DNA of 64,000 bases from Axinella damicornis. Its lineage: Eukaryota > Porifera > Demospongiae > Axinellida > Axinellidae. Both the position numbers and the translations under genes were made by a program. Positions within the stretch are counted from its first letter, which is position 1. Each line of letters opens with the position of its first letter. Below are positions 1 to 11,729 of the stretch, piece by piece. Below the pieces are notes generated by a model. The model was not told the origin of the DNA. It saw only the letters and a list, made by a program, of their open reading frames with translations, and ran no database searches. The stretch is taken from the NCBI GenBank assembly GCA_963931865.1, contig OZ007515.1, positions 11,481,663 to 11,545,662 of the forward strand, written 5' to 3'.

Positions 1-38
1 TGACATGCTTAAGAACAAATTGCAGACACCAAAACGAT

Positions 39-744
39 TTATTTACACCGTGAAGTATGCATTTCTTGAAGTTCAAGGTAGAGGTCTTTGCCACTCTCCA
101 GGGGAGCCCCTAGCACTGCAGCTTGTGGGTGGACCTTCTTATCTCTCTCAGACCAGCCAAGGAGCTCAGTCTCAGGCTGGGACAGTGCTGCATGTAGCTC
201 AGAGAAGATGGGACGAAATTCTGGGTCAGGATGCCTGCAACAGAATGGCAAAGTTTAGCTATAGCTAGCTAGCTAGCTAGCTAGCTAGGCCAATCCTGTT
301 CATATGTGCATATAGTAAAGTGCCAATGGAATTTTGGTAGCTATAGAGAATCCACAGAGCTCAGCTATTTACAGGAAGAAAGTTTTGCTGTATTCCATTG
401 AGAGCAACAAGCTAGCCTCTGATCATATGCACATTGTTTTCCTCTTCTCCATGAAAAGAGGTCGGAATAGAATTACCCTAGCTATATATGTGAAGGTAGA
501 CATGCAGCTTACCAGCACTGAGCCATTAGCTTGTACACTGCCCTAGGGCACCCCGGAGGGGGAGAGAGCCTGTAGCCATCATCAACCAAACGGAGAACCT
601 GCAATTGCAACAAGTCCTCAGAACGGCAATCTTGTGTATATAGTATTTTCTCTTGCAAAACTCATGCAATACCTTGTTGGATTATACTGACATCAAATAG
701 GTCATACTTATTAATCCAATTTAGCAGTATAAAAATTCAATTCT

Positions 745-775
<31 letters not shown>

Positions 776-3700
776 AATTTCTATGATTCCAATCCTGCGG
801 TAGTGAATTTTCTTTTATACCATTTCATATGGTAACAATGCATTAGGATGACAGTACCGGTTATTTAGCACCCGAACTCTAAGGCCATTGGTAGGTTGGG
901 CCACGGGATTCTAAGTTATTCAATTTCGATTTAGTACCTGATGATTGTTGCATCCTTCAAAAGGTTTGTGCCCCAGGCTCCATATTTCAAACAGCACTGC
1001 ACCAAAGCTCCACACATCACTGGCAATGGAGTACTTTTTGAAGTTGATCGCCTAAAAGTGTATGAAATTACAAAAGATTACCACGTGCAAGCTGACTTGC
1101 ATCTGGAATATACATGAACACATAAAGTTGCGAGGTGACCTATACTGAGTTGACTATTGCGTCAGTAGTGGGACATATTGTTATATCTGCCCGATCCTCC
1201 AAGATCATTGAACCGATTCATTGACTCTGCTAGCTCCACCTAGCCACACGTCAAGCTACTATCAGGGCTACTGCACACAACAACTCAGCTCCACCTAGCC
1301 ACACGTCAAGCTACTATCAGGGCTACTGCACACAACAACTCAGCTCCACCTAGCCACACGTCAAGCCACTATCAGGGCTACTGCACACAACAACTCAGCC
1401 TGTGTACCTAGCCACACGTCAAGCTACTATCAGGGCTACTGCACACAACAACTCAGCCTGTGTACCTAGCCACACGTCAAGCTAATATCAGGGCTACTGC
1501 ACACAACAACTCAGCCTGTGTACCTAGCCACACGTCAAGCTAATATCAGGGCTACTGCACACAACAACTCAGCCTGTGTACCTAGCCACACGTCAAGCTA
1601 CTATCAGGGCTACTGCACACAACAACTCAGCTCCACCTAGCCACAAGTCAAGCTACTATCAGGGCTACTGCACACAACAACTCAGCCTGTGTACCTAGCC
1701 ACACGTCAAGCTACTATCAGGGCTACTGCACACAACAACTCAGCCTGTGTACCTAGCCACACGTCAAGCTACTATCAGGGCTACTGCACACAACAACTCA
1801 GCCTGTGTACCTAGCCACACGTCAGGCTACTATCAGGGCTACTGCACACAACAACTCAGCCTGTGTACCTACACATGCTAATATCAACACATCATCAGAT
1901 GTCAATGCAAGGGGGTCATCCAGATTTAGGGGGAACCCCCTGGAATGAAAGGTGTATATACCTGCTACAGGTACGGAATGTGTGAATGGTGAGGTGATTC
2001 AATAAATCAGATGGGTTAGGTGCATGGTGGGAGGTGCATGGTGGGAGGTGCACGGTGGGAGGTGCATGGTGGGAGGTGCATGGTGGGAGGTGCTTACGTA
2101 CCTCTGGTGCAGTCCACTTGAATGGAACCAACCCTCCATGGGAAACATAGTAGTCACTGTCCTCAAGGTTCCTGGCCATTCCAAAGTCTGCAATCTACAC
2201 ACACATGGAATCATTAGTTAGAATTGAGTCTACACATGCAGACTTGCATGATGATTGCCAGAATTGCTAACATCAAGATGTTGAAGATGATGCGGACCAC
2301 GGATGCATGACAAACTCACTTTCAGAATGTCTCGGGTCTTGCATGCACCTATATAATCGCAAAATGTAGTTCTACGTTCTACCGCAATTTGTCCTGCTTG
2401 ATGCACTAGCCTTTAGCTACTAGCTCAGCAGACTGAGCAGCACAGTTGCTACCTGAATGAATTGGTGATACACTATCAGCTCAGGTACTTAAATTAATTC
2501 TACCTACGCTATACAAATTGGCTGTTGTCAAACCTTGCAGTTCATTTCTGCAGACACAAGTATGTTCCTAGCAGCAAGATCCCTGTGCACAAAAGACTTG
2601 TTGGCAAGGTACTCCATCCCGGAAGCAACCTGACAGCTCAGTTTCAGGCAAAGTTTTGGTGTTTCAGGGGCTGTCATCTCTCCTGGACTAAAGGAAATGA
2701 CAATGAAGCTGAAGTGTCTCACATGGAATGCAGCCACCCGGTAGCACCAACACGTAAAGACGTACCCCTTTGTATATGGCTGACAGCCTGTGACAATGCA
2801 TAGCCGTGGCTATTGGTGGTCATTGTCATAGCAAAAGCATATTCATACCTTGGCCTGTTCTGGATGAGGAAGTCTCTCAAGTCTCCGTTCGGCATGAACT
2901 CCAGGACTATCATAACCTGCAGGATAAATGTAATTGCTAAACTCGAAACCTACATGTAAGTGACAGTACACATTCCCATTACATATATTGTGTAGGAACG
3001 TACTGGCTCTCCCATGGTGACCACTCCATGTAGTTTAATGACATGCGGATGTTGAAACTGTCCCATGATGGCAGCTTCTTTCAGAAATTTGACTCTGTCA
3101 CTCTCCGTCACTCCTTCATTCAACTGCTTCACTGCAACATCCACTGGCCCCCTGGGTGAGGACCACACCCCCTTCTCTACATTTCCAAAGTGCCCAGATC
3201 CCAAGTGCTCAGTTGCCCTGTACATGATGCATGATATTATGTACCAAGTATACTGATGAAAAGGCACTTCAGTGGACTGTATGTAGCCAGCACTAGGCCT
3301 TGGTGAATTATGCTCAAAAATTGCCCTATTATGCTATGCTCCGATGCTCTTAGCTGCTTTAATTATGCTTCCAAGATGGGTTTATTATGCTCACAGTATG
3401 CTAGTTCATAACATAACTAGCCCTGTACTGGAAGTATAGACATTGACAGTCTGCCTAGTTCTAGCTGTTCTATCACACATAAACTAAAAGCACCAACAAA
3501 GTGCTCTTATATGCTTCCACCTTACTATTTACTATGCTCCAGCATAATTTGCCGAGGACTAGCCAGCACTCCTGGGTAATATGTAGTGGGTTAGGCCTAA
3601 ATACACAAGTTATGGCAGTGTACCGCACTACCCAACCAAATCAGTAACCCACCCATTAGCGTACTTGATCTGGTGTCTTGGAATCTCACGGAACTTGTAC

Positions 3701-6305
3701 CGAGCCAGTTGGGCATAGAGCTCAGTTGGATCAGAAGATGGGACCCAGTAGATCTTACATTCCTGGAAGAAATCTTGCTCCTTTGCTGGACGCTGCATGG
3801 GTTTTATACAAAGTATAACTAGCTACATATTCAGTGTATAAGTGCCACACTGAAGGTGTCTGTTAAATATACACAGCTAGGAGAAACTACCCCTAGACTA
3901 GTACTCAGGACTGGGTGGGCACCGTAACCATCAGAGCTGCTCCGTGTCAACACCGTACACATTCCCTCACCTGTTTGAGTCTGTACAATTCAAGTTTGGC
4001 ATACATTTGGCAGCGATTCTGTTGCTTGAGGTGTGGACTAGGAAATAACATAATAAAAAAAGTTCCCACCACGGACTCGAACGGGCAAGTGAACGGTGCG
4101 ATCATGGAGCAACTTTGATGAGAACGGTGTCCGTCCAGTCCCGTACATACAGGTAGTTTTTCTGTGATATCATACCACAGGATAGAGCAAATTTCAGTGC
4201 TACAAATATCCTGTCTCTATATTCACAAGTTTGGTCAGATTTTCCTGTCAAAACAGGTTTGGTGTGCACAGGGACACCGAGCATATATACACAACTGAGA
4301 GCAGTGTTATTGTTCCAACACAGACTTACAGTGTTGATGTGTGAGTAAACAGTGCTGTACAGGTCAGTTTCATTCAGATCTGCTGAAGGGGGCAACTTCC
4401 TTCTCTGCTCCTGTGATCAAGTAAAAGTGCAGTACAGCAACGGTTACTAGATCGAGATCAAGCTGTATGGATCTTACCTCTGTGGGGACACAATATCCCC
4501 ACTCTAAATTTTCAGCATCAAGATGTGTCTGAATTGAGGAAGAAACATGGACACCTCTGTATTAGAGACATGTTTATTGCTCTAAACACACCTTCTCAAT
4601 GGAAATTCACCCCCAGAAACCAGAAAATAAGCCCTCCTCTCTATTCCTTTGGTTTCAAGATGTCCAGATTAGAGGGGTTTCACTATTAGTCAAAACTACT
4701 CATGTTCGGAGTATTATCTGGCTTACTAGAGATACAATGGCACGAGCTCACTGACTGAAGCCCTGTGTATAATGTATGTATATGAAATCCACAAACCCTG
4801 ACACTATACTTACTGATTCGTGGATTCCACTAGCCACCACTCCTTCTGGATCAGCATAGAGTGGATTGCTAAAGTCAATCTCGATGTCCTCGCTTGTATC
4901 ACGTCTGGCTTGTACGAGATCATACTCCCCTGAAGGAACATTGCCATTCAGTTCTGCAACTGTCGTGTATCGATCATCTCCATGAGCACATTGTCCTGTA
5001 CATAGACATGAGCAAACACTATAAGTAAGGATCAGCAACAGGAAACAGATTAACAGTTGTTATGTGTTTAACCTTGATCGCCATACAAAGGATTGTTGAA
5101 ATCATGATGAAGATCCTGACCAGCAGTTAGTGAATATTTCCTCTTTCTTTTCCGGATTAGCAGGAGCACAGCTACAACAATGAGAACAGTGAACATGGCG
5201 AGTAGGGATCCTCCTGCTACTCCTGCGGCTATTCCGACAGTCATAGCGGGAAAGCTATCGTCGGTCTGCAAAACATCAGCTCTTGAAGTTTCTTGGAGTG
5301 TTATCACAGGTGTGCTCAGGGAGGATGTTGAGGTTGTCGGAGACAGCCTGGCACTAGTGGTGACAGTTACTAAGTCAGATGATATATGTCCGGCTGTGGA
5401 AATATAAACACAAGCATAGCATGTTGACCACAACACATATGCATGTCTACATTAGCAAAGTGTCTCTACCACAGCAGCTACACATCAAAGGCATCAACAG
5501 AGATCTTGTATGGCTGGAAATGGCTCACAACTATTCTAATCCACTAATTACAAACATGGCTTACAGATCTCCACAGTAACAAGAGGTAGGCCAGCTTGTC
5601 GTGTAAGATTAGGGCTCGTAGTAGCAAAGGTATCCAAAGGTGGTTCCGTTACATTGCCAGTCAGTCTGGAAACAAAATTCAGAGGATTTCCACTTCTGTT
5701 TACGTACTGAATTCTAAGACGACTTCGCCGACCAACAGGTTGAAATATGCCAAGTATATCCCCTCTCTGGAATGGCAAGGAAGGTCTCACTTCAAGCTCA
5801 TACAGTGAGCTGGAGTTCTTTGAACTTGCACACAGTGTAGTGTTACCAACTTTAGTGTACACTCCATTTCCACTGGAATTCAGTCTCCACAGCTGAAGAT
5901 CTGGAAATGCCGTTCCACTATTATTCCATTCTGCTCTGACAATCCACTTCTTTATTACTCCATGACAGCTGAAATTCAGGCTGGGAATAATATGCTGTGC
6001 CCGATTCCTTTTGTGAACGCTAGCACTGTTCAATAAGCTGTCCATACTAATAAATCCACTGGTACATTGTGAGTTTGCATTGGAAACATCTGATAGTAAA
6101 GAAGAGGGTCATGCGCATAATTGCCTGGTAGCTATACCATGCCATTTGCTATTCCCATTTCATACACAAACCAAACATTGTGAAACAAGAAACCTCTTCA
6201 TACAGCTACCGATTAAATGTATACATTTCAGAACGTACCCTGGCCTCTCACGGAGCCGTGAAGAAAGAGCCACAACAACAGAAAGCCAATGACTGCTCTC
6301 GCCAT
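39..6305 (-). CDS. Receptor A: receptor tyrosine kinase, 14 exons, 759 aa
   Basis: Exons from 5' to 3' (complement): 6239-6305, 5565-6089, 5073-5393, 4814-4995, 4478-4528, 4330-4410, 3665-3792, 3004-3217, 2849-2916, 2534-2687, 2102-2194, 938-1051, 513-598, 39-234. All have GT/AG borders and the sum is 2,280 nt, a multiple of three. Residues 1-22 are a hydrophobic signal peptide and 23-197 an ectodomain of unknown family. A Ser/Thr-rich stalk follows, then a transmembrane helix at about 250-274 with a basic RKRKRK stop-transfer. The juxtamembrane part has two NPLY motifs, paired YTTV/YDLV and a TVYSHI motif. The kinase (about 456-712) shows the glycine loop GSGHFG, VAVK lysine, HRDLAARN catalytic loop, DFG, KWTAPE and an SDVWSFG helix-F motif. 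It is expected to be a plasma-membrane receptor that phosphorylates tyrosines on ligand binding. The activation segment reads GGLVPFKW where copies C, E and F read GGKIPVKW. The ligand is unknown. The kinase call is very secure; exon borders are manual. Confidence 0.93.
745..771. repeat. Poly-C tract (27 nt)
   Basis: Uninterrupted run of C inside an intron of receptor A, between the exons at 513-598 and 938-1051. Its length is likely to vary between individuals and between sequencing reads. Confidence 0.9.
1234..1868. repeat. Minisatellite, 55/58-bp units, about 11 copies
   Basis: Head-to-tail units share the core CTAGCCACACGTCAAGCTAC and end in ACACAACAACTCAG. Two unit types alternate, one starting CTCCAC (55 bp) and one starting CCTGTGTAC (58 bp). 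The array lies in the intron of receptor A between the 938-1051 and 2102-2194 exons. There is no coding potential and no spacer structure. Confidence 0.95.
2019..2092. repeat. 14-bp minisatellite beside a splice donor
   Basis: About five copies of AGGTGCATGGTGGG on the plus strand. On the transcribed (minus) strand the array starts within about 10 nt of the donor of the DFG exon (2102-2194). The same repeat occupies the same place in receptors E and F but is absent from C. Confidence 0.9.
3294..3561. mobile_element. hAT-like MITE, 268 bp, 8-bp TSD
   Basis: Imperfect terminal inverted repeats (TAGGCCTTGG at the left; TAGTCCTCGG at the right, read on the other strand) extend about 22 bp inward to AATTATGCT. 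Both ends are flanked by GCCAGCAC (3286-3293 and 3562-3569). An 8-bp target duplication is typical of hAT elements. There is no transposase, so the element is non-autonomous. It enlarges the intron between the juxtamembrane exon and the kinase N-lobe exon; the same intron is 130-160 bp in receptors C, E and F. Confidence 0.75.
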
Positions 6306-6559
6306 CGTAGACGCTCAAACACGCGGTGGGGGTGCAACAGGTCAATAGTATTCATAGAATCTGATACTACACTCGCCCCTGTCAGCCCCGCCCGTTACTT
6401 CTTCACGGGTTGGAGAGCCCTGAAGACGCGTGCATTTTGCCACTGCATGGCCTCTCTCGATTTTTCCTTCTCTCCCTATGCAGCTGTCTTTTGTTATTTG
6501 CACCCTATATTTTTGCCATATTGTTTGTAAAATACCCTGTTATTTGTTATAGTTATACT
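6306..6559. other. 5' flank of receptor A, no gene seen
   Basis: Promoter-proximal sequence of receptor A. It matches the 5' flank of receptor B (15060-15307), including a shared stretch around TTGTTATTTGCACCC near 6490 and 15245. In both copies the similarity ends where a mobile element begins (a LINE here, an inverted-repeat element at about 15308). I saw no TATA box I would defend. Confidence 0.5.
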
Positions 6560-7703
6560 ACCAGCTGAACTGAACTGAACTAAATTTTATCTGCAGGCAG
6601 AATGGGTACACATTGAGGCTGACGACAGCCTATGAAGTGTGCTCCCCAAACATAAAAGAACATACAAAAAGAAGACAGTAACAGGGTACATAAAGAAATT
6701 AAAACAAAGTCAGGGTACAGAACGAAAGGACAGGAGAGAGGATTTAAATGCAGCATATGTAGGTGCAGAAGAAATGTGTACAGGCAATGAGTTCCAAATA
6801 AAAGGTGCGTTAATAAAAAAGGAATATCGAAAAGCATTTACACGAGAAGGCATGCACTGTAGTGAGTTAACCTTACAATAACGAGTTTGAGATGCTTTAC
6901 AAGGAGAAAAATAGTCTGTAAAATTTATACAATCTAATCGGTTAACTACCTTATATATTTGACAGAGTGATAAGTAAGAATGTCTTTGCTCTATGGTTGA
7001 CCAGTGAAGTTCAGCCAGGGACTCATCGTAGCTCTTGCTCCATTTCTTAATTGAGCTGTCCCACCGAGCGTTAATCCATCTTGCTGCCCTCTTCTGGACT
7101 TTCTCGATTGTGTCACGGTCTGTTTGTGTGTGTGGTGTCCACACTGGGCAACAGTACTCAAGGTGCGGTCTGACGAGGGCTTTGTATACCCTCTCCTTCG
7201 CTTTCTTTTGACACCCGTACATACTTCGACGTAGAAGATTGAGCATTCGAGTGGCTTTCACTGCCACTGAGTGACAGTGCTCACCCCACTTCAGCTTGCT
7301 GTTGATAATCACGCCAAGGTACTGGTAAGAGTCTACCCAGTCAAGCTGAGTCTCAGCGAGGGAGTAGGTATACGGGATCTTCTTTCGCTTGTTGGTAATC
7401 CTGAGGGCTTTGCATTTGGAGAGATTCACTCTGAGTTGCCAGGTTTCTGTCCACTTAATGAAAGCAGACAGGTCTGTTTGTAAGAGTGAGCAGTCCTCAG
7501 CTGATGTCACTTTGCGAAAGATGACACAGTCATCGGCGAATAGACGGCAAGGTGAGTCTAGTTCAGAGGAAATGTCGTCAATGTATACCAAGAAGAGGAG
7601 TGGCCCCAGAATTGATCCCTGTGGCACACCTGATGGTACTCTCTTCCAGTCTGAGTAGGAGCCATTGATCAGTATTCGCTGTTTACGGTTGGTCAAGAAC
7701 CCT
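6560..7703 (-). mobile_element. 5'-truncated non-LTR retrotransposon (LINE), RT 3' half
   Basis: An open frame of about 330 codons (7696 down to 6710) begins inside the reverse transcriptase domain. It shows RT motif B (SGVPQGSILGPLLF), the FADD catalytic motif in the LFADDCVIF context, and the thumb and C-terminal region of jockey/CR1-type LINEs. Endonuclease and RT fingers are missing: the frame enters at about 7703 in mid-domain next to a palindrome. The 3' end on the minus strand lies near 6560, where a short CTGAACTGAACTGAAC repeat sits. This is a dead-on-arrival copy. Confidence 0.85.
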
Positions 7704-7705
7704 CT

Positions 7706-7804
7706 GCTGCTGTGGTTTATCAGGAATACACGAGGCTGTTATTCAATTAGAGGCCGCTTCTAATTGAATAACAGCCGAGTGTGTTCCTGATAAACCACAG
7801 CAGC
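7706..7804. repeat. Near-perfect palindrome, about 45-bp arms
   Basis: Arms start GCTGCTGTGGTTTATCAGGA and end with its complement; the centre is around AATTAGAGGCCGCTTCTAATT. It abuts the broken 5' end of the LINE at 6560-7703. It resembles the palindrome at 15785-15923 in carrying GTGGTTTAT and ACGAGGCTGTT blocks, so both may belong to one hairpin repeat family. Confidence 0.8.
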
Positions 7805-7943
7805 TGGTAGTACAACTGGCTTGTACTACAGTGGCTTCTAAGTGCACTTGCTGAGTATACTGAAGTGGCTTCTGTGTACACTAAAATGTGCTGACAAGGG
7901 TGTATTGGTAGTTAGACGACGGGTTTATGGTAGTTAGACGACG

Positions 7944-8673
7944 CAGAGTACAAAATAACAGTCGGCCATCGGCCAATTTCCGAGCAAATAATCGAATTGG
8001 CCGCGCAAAATGTTACTTAGTCGGTCTTACCGACCGAGCAATTCCTACGCGATTGGGCGGAGTCTGGATATGCATGTACGTGTGAAGTTATATCCCGTCA
8101 AGCCTGGTACAGCTCGCAGGTAAGGTTTACTGTAGATAGCGGCATGATCGCTATCATGGGTGATACAAACGCATAATAATTGTGCTGAGACTCACCTTGG
8201 TGGTGGAGATACAAGTGCTTTTCTCGTGCTGTCAGCCGCCGTTGCTCGAGCGCTGTCTTCAACTTTCGTTGCACGTACAGCTCTTACGAAGGGCCCACAA
8301 AGATGCTTACATGCTAAAACTCACCGCGCTGGCTAAGTTGTGAGCGCTGTAATAATTTCTTGTCTTCCCTAGCCCTTTGGCTGCCATTATGCATTGCCAC
8401 AAGGCATGTGCGTTAATTGGAACGAATTGCGCTACTATATACTGCGAGTGGAAACCGGGGTTGCAACGGCTACCAGGAGTGCAGTTGCCCCTCGTTATTA
8501 TGACAATAAAAGTACTCATGCAAAGTGATACAAATGCATACACTTATTGCTACAAGGAAAGAAAACACTTTTGTCCGAAATTTTTGTCCGAGCATTTTTA
8601 AGAAGTGGCCAATCAAAGTTGACTTTGTTCTGACAAATGGCCTACCAAATTTTTGACCTTATTTTGTACTCTG
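7944..8673. mobile_element. Non-autonomous DNA transposon, 730 bp, 5-bp TSD
   Basis: Ends are CAGAGTACAAAATAA and its inverse, flanked by CGACG on both sides (7939-7943 and 8674-8678). An unoccupied-looking version of the target, TAGACGACGGGT, occurs about 30 bp upstream and supports the boundary. No transposase frame is present. A segment (about 8190-8490) is shared in inverted orientation with 15308-15690. Confidence 0.75.
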
Positions 8674-8888
8674 CGACGGGTATATAGCAGGTTATGCTAT
8701 ACTAGGGGAATGCAGGACATTCTGGGGCGAGCGTGAGCGAGTACATGCAGGTGCTGAATTTGCATGGGACAGTTGCATGACATTGTGCTGAATGTGCATG
8801 GAGCAGTTGCATGTGCATGTCATCAGAATGTGAGTCTGACCGGGAGCATAACACAACTTAACGACACAGATCACACCAGAAGTTATGA

Positions 8889-9020
8889 CACTCGTGCATG
8901 CACTTCACAGCGTTGAAGCAGTCTGGCAGGTAGGTCCAGGAGCGGTCTCTGTCTCACTCGTGCATGCACTTCACAGCGTTGAAGCAGTCTGGCAGGTAGG
9001 TCCAGGAGCGGTCTCTGTCT
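8889..9020 (-). repeat. 66-bp tandem duplication with possible coding character
   Basis: Two copies, essentially identical, of a 66-bp unit starting CACTCGTGCATGCACTTCAC. On the minus strand one frame reads WTYLPDCFNAVKCMHE in both copies, separated by one in-frame stop. I do not recognise the peptide. It could be an exon relic that duplicated, or chance. Confidence 0.5.
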
Positions 9021-9139
9021 CTGTTGCCACCGAGGATGACTTCCTCGTTCTCTGCTGATGCCAGATCTGTCATGACTGGTCACAGTGAGTTTAGTGTTAC
9101 CGTGTGCAGGGTAGTCAACTTCCCATCCTGTGAGCAGTT

Positions 9140-9340
9140 GCATGGCTTAGCATTTGAAAGGGACTCCGGCGAGTTATAGGGCCCGGATTGTGAGTTCAAG
9201 GAGGATCACCTCCCTTGGTCTCACTGAAGCGCTCTCCCCGTCTTCATGAAATGCTTTAGCCACTCACCGCCCCACTATAGTCTCCATCCTTGCAAGGCCT
9301 TGTTGAGGTAGACTGTTCATAGTTCGCGTCTCAGTTGGAC
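9140..9340. repeat. Possible tRNA-derived SINE head
   Basis: TGGCTTAGCATTTGAAAGG resembles an RNA polymerase III A box, and GTGAGTTCAAGGAGG about 35 bp later resembles a degenerate B box (GGTTCGANTCC). No tail or target duplication could be defined. This is a weak call. Confidence 0.25.
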
Positions 9341-9483
9341 GATATCAACGCACGAGCAGGAAGTGAACTCAGTTTGGAAATAACGCATGACGCAAGAACA
9401 CGCAAAATACGAGCAGGAAGTGATTTACGGCACGACGTACGATATAATTTTATATATATAGAAAATTTGCAGCAAACTCGTCT

Positions 9484-11670
9484 ATTTTTTTATTTTATTT
9501 TTTTTTCTATGAAAGTTTATGCACAAAAAATGCATAGGACAATGCAATAGCCACTGGCTAATAATAGCATACCCAAGAACACAAAAGACTATACTATATG
9601 GTACATATGGTTAACAAGAGATGATTTAAATACAGACAAAGTATTGGCATGAGTAATGTAATCTGGTAAATTATTCCAAACAGAACAAGTTTTAGGTACA
9701 AAGGAGTGAAAAAATGCGTTAGTATGAGCAAAGGGCTGGCAGTAGAGTAACTTGGATGATGATCTTAATGTGTCTTAGGCACAAACAGATCGTAGGGGAA
9801 ATAAACCAGTTCATGAACTACCTTGTACATGGTACACAAACTCAGGTAATTTCTGCGATCAACTAAGCTGGGTACATTAAAAAGATTGAGCAAATCGGCA
9901 TAACCCAAGTCCCACTGTTTTGCACACATACGCAAAGCGAACTTCTGTACGCGTTCGAGCTGATCGATGTCCTTTTGCAAATGAGGATTCCAAACCTGGC
10001 TAGCATACTCGTGTGTGGTCTTACCAAGGCAATATACAACTGGAACAGACTTTGTGGGCTTGTGTTCTGATAAAATCTCCTGTACAGTAATCCAACCATC
10101 CTTTTAGCTCTAGAACAGATTTCATTTATGTGTTCTGACCAACATAGGGTCGATGTCAGGAGAACACCAAGGTATCTATAGGAGTGCACTCTGTCTAGAG
10201 CAGAGGAACCCAGCTTCAGGGCAGGAGGATGTGATGGATTTTTCTTTCTGGAGAGCAGCATATATTTACATTTTGAGGAGCTAAAGGTAAGGTAGTTGGC
10301 AGTCACCCAATTGTTCAAACCATCAATATCATTTTGGAGATCTGCATAGTCAGCATTTGACTTGATGACCTTGAACAGCATCATGTCATCAGCATACAGA
10401 GAAATCTCGGACCCTGGAGACAAATTAGTGTTTGCAATGCCATCAATATATATAAGGAATAAAAGGGGGCCCAAGACTGATCCCTGAGGTACTCCTGAGT
10501 CGACTGATGTGGTACCAGATGACTCGCCGTCCACTACCACCTTTGTCTCCTTCCCATAAGGTAACTGCAAATCCATCTAGTCAAAACAGGGTTGAGGTTC
10601 AGTTGTTTGAGTTTCTCAAGTAGTGCTCTGTGGGGTACAGTGTCAAAAGCTTTTCTTAGATCAAAAAACACAGCACACACTTCTCTTCCTGCTTCCAACT
10701 GCTGAAACCACTTGTGGGTAGATGTTAATAATGCCGAAACTGTAGACTTTCCAGACTGAAAACCCCACTGGTCACTTGATATGGGGTGGTGTGAGGATAG
10801 ATGTTCAGTGAGCAAAAAGTGCATATGATGTTCCAGAAGTTTACTGAGAATTGGGAGAAGTGAAATCGGTCGATAGTTGGGAGGGCTGGAATGATTGTTT
10901 GATTTAGGGACTGGAACTATGTTAGCCATTTTCCACATGGTTGGAAAGCAAGCAGACTTGATGGACAGGTTGAATAGCTCCGTAATAGATGGGGCTATAC
11001 TAGGAGCTACAGCCTTTAGCATCCTAGCTGAAATTCCATCTGGACCGTTGGATTTGGTTGTATCAAGTCTGTTAAGTAACCATTGCACTTCATCAATTGT
11101 ACATAGAAAGTCTTCGGGACATTGTTCTGTGTGATCTATCTCATCTAGATCTGGAAAGCCAAGAGGAGGTAAGGCGTGATTAAAGCATTCACCGAAAAAT
11201 GCATTCAACATGGTAGCTTTCTCAGTGCTAGTGGAGGCATCAACTCCATTCCAGGAGAGCACAGGTGGAGGTGAGTTCTTTTTGGTCAGATTCTTAACAG
11301 CTTTCCAGAACTTCTTCTTGTTGGAAGGATTGAGTCCCTGCATGAATGTTCTTTTTGCATCTCGTAACATAGTAGTCACTTTGTTCCTCATCCTCCTGTA
11401 CTTTTGATAGGAGTTATCACCACTTGACCTTCTGGCCCTCTTGTAAAGATAATTTCTCCTTCTGATGGATTGGGTGATTTTCTTTGACAGCCAGGGTAGG
11501 TTACGTCTGTTAGGCGGTGAACATCTTGGGATGCATTGCTCCATAATCCTCATGAATCTTGCCTGCCATTTTGCCAGTGACACATTGACATCCTCTCCAA
11601 TTAGGGAGTCCCAATCAGTGGCGTCAATCATTGCCCTGGCACTATCGAAGTCGGCCTGGGCATATCACGC
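9484..11670 (-). mobile_element. 5'-truncated, frameshifted LINE (jockey/CR1-like)
   Basis: The minus-strand frame from about 11668 enters in the linker after the endonuclease and runs through the RT: SNGPDGISARML, NYRPISLLPILSKLLE, DQWGFQSGKS and the motif A block FDLRKAFDTVPH. It breaks near 10555, resumes in another frame with SGVPQGSVLGPLLF and YADDMMLF, and shifts again near 10015 before the C-terminal domain ends at about 9765. The A-rich 3' tail appears as T-rich plus-strand sequence at 9484-9508. Two frameshifts and the missing endonuclease make it inactive. Confidence 0.9.
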
Positions 11671-11729
11671 TTGCCCCAATAAACTGTGGTCGGCACCTTT
11701 CAAGTGCGTCATCACTGTAGTACAAGCAC

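Noticed and set aside
1234..1868. Regular repeats that look like a CRISPR array
   Set aside because: Units are directly adjacent without unique spacers, and the window is eukaryotic.
6710..7696. Intact reverse transcriptase gene
   Set aside because: The frame begins inside the RT domain and lacks endonuclease and RT fingers; it is a truncated copy.
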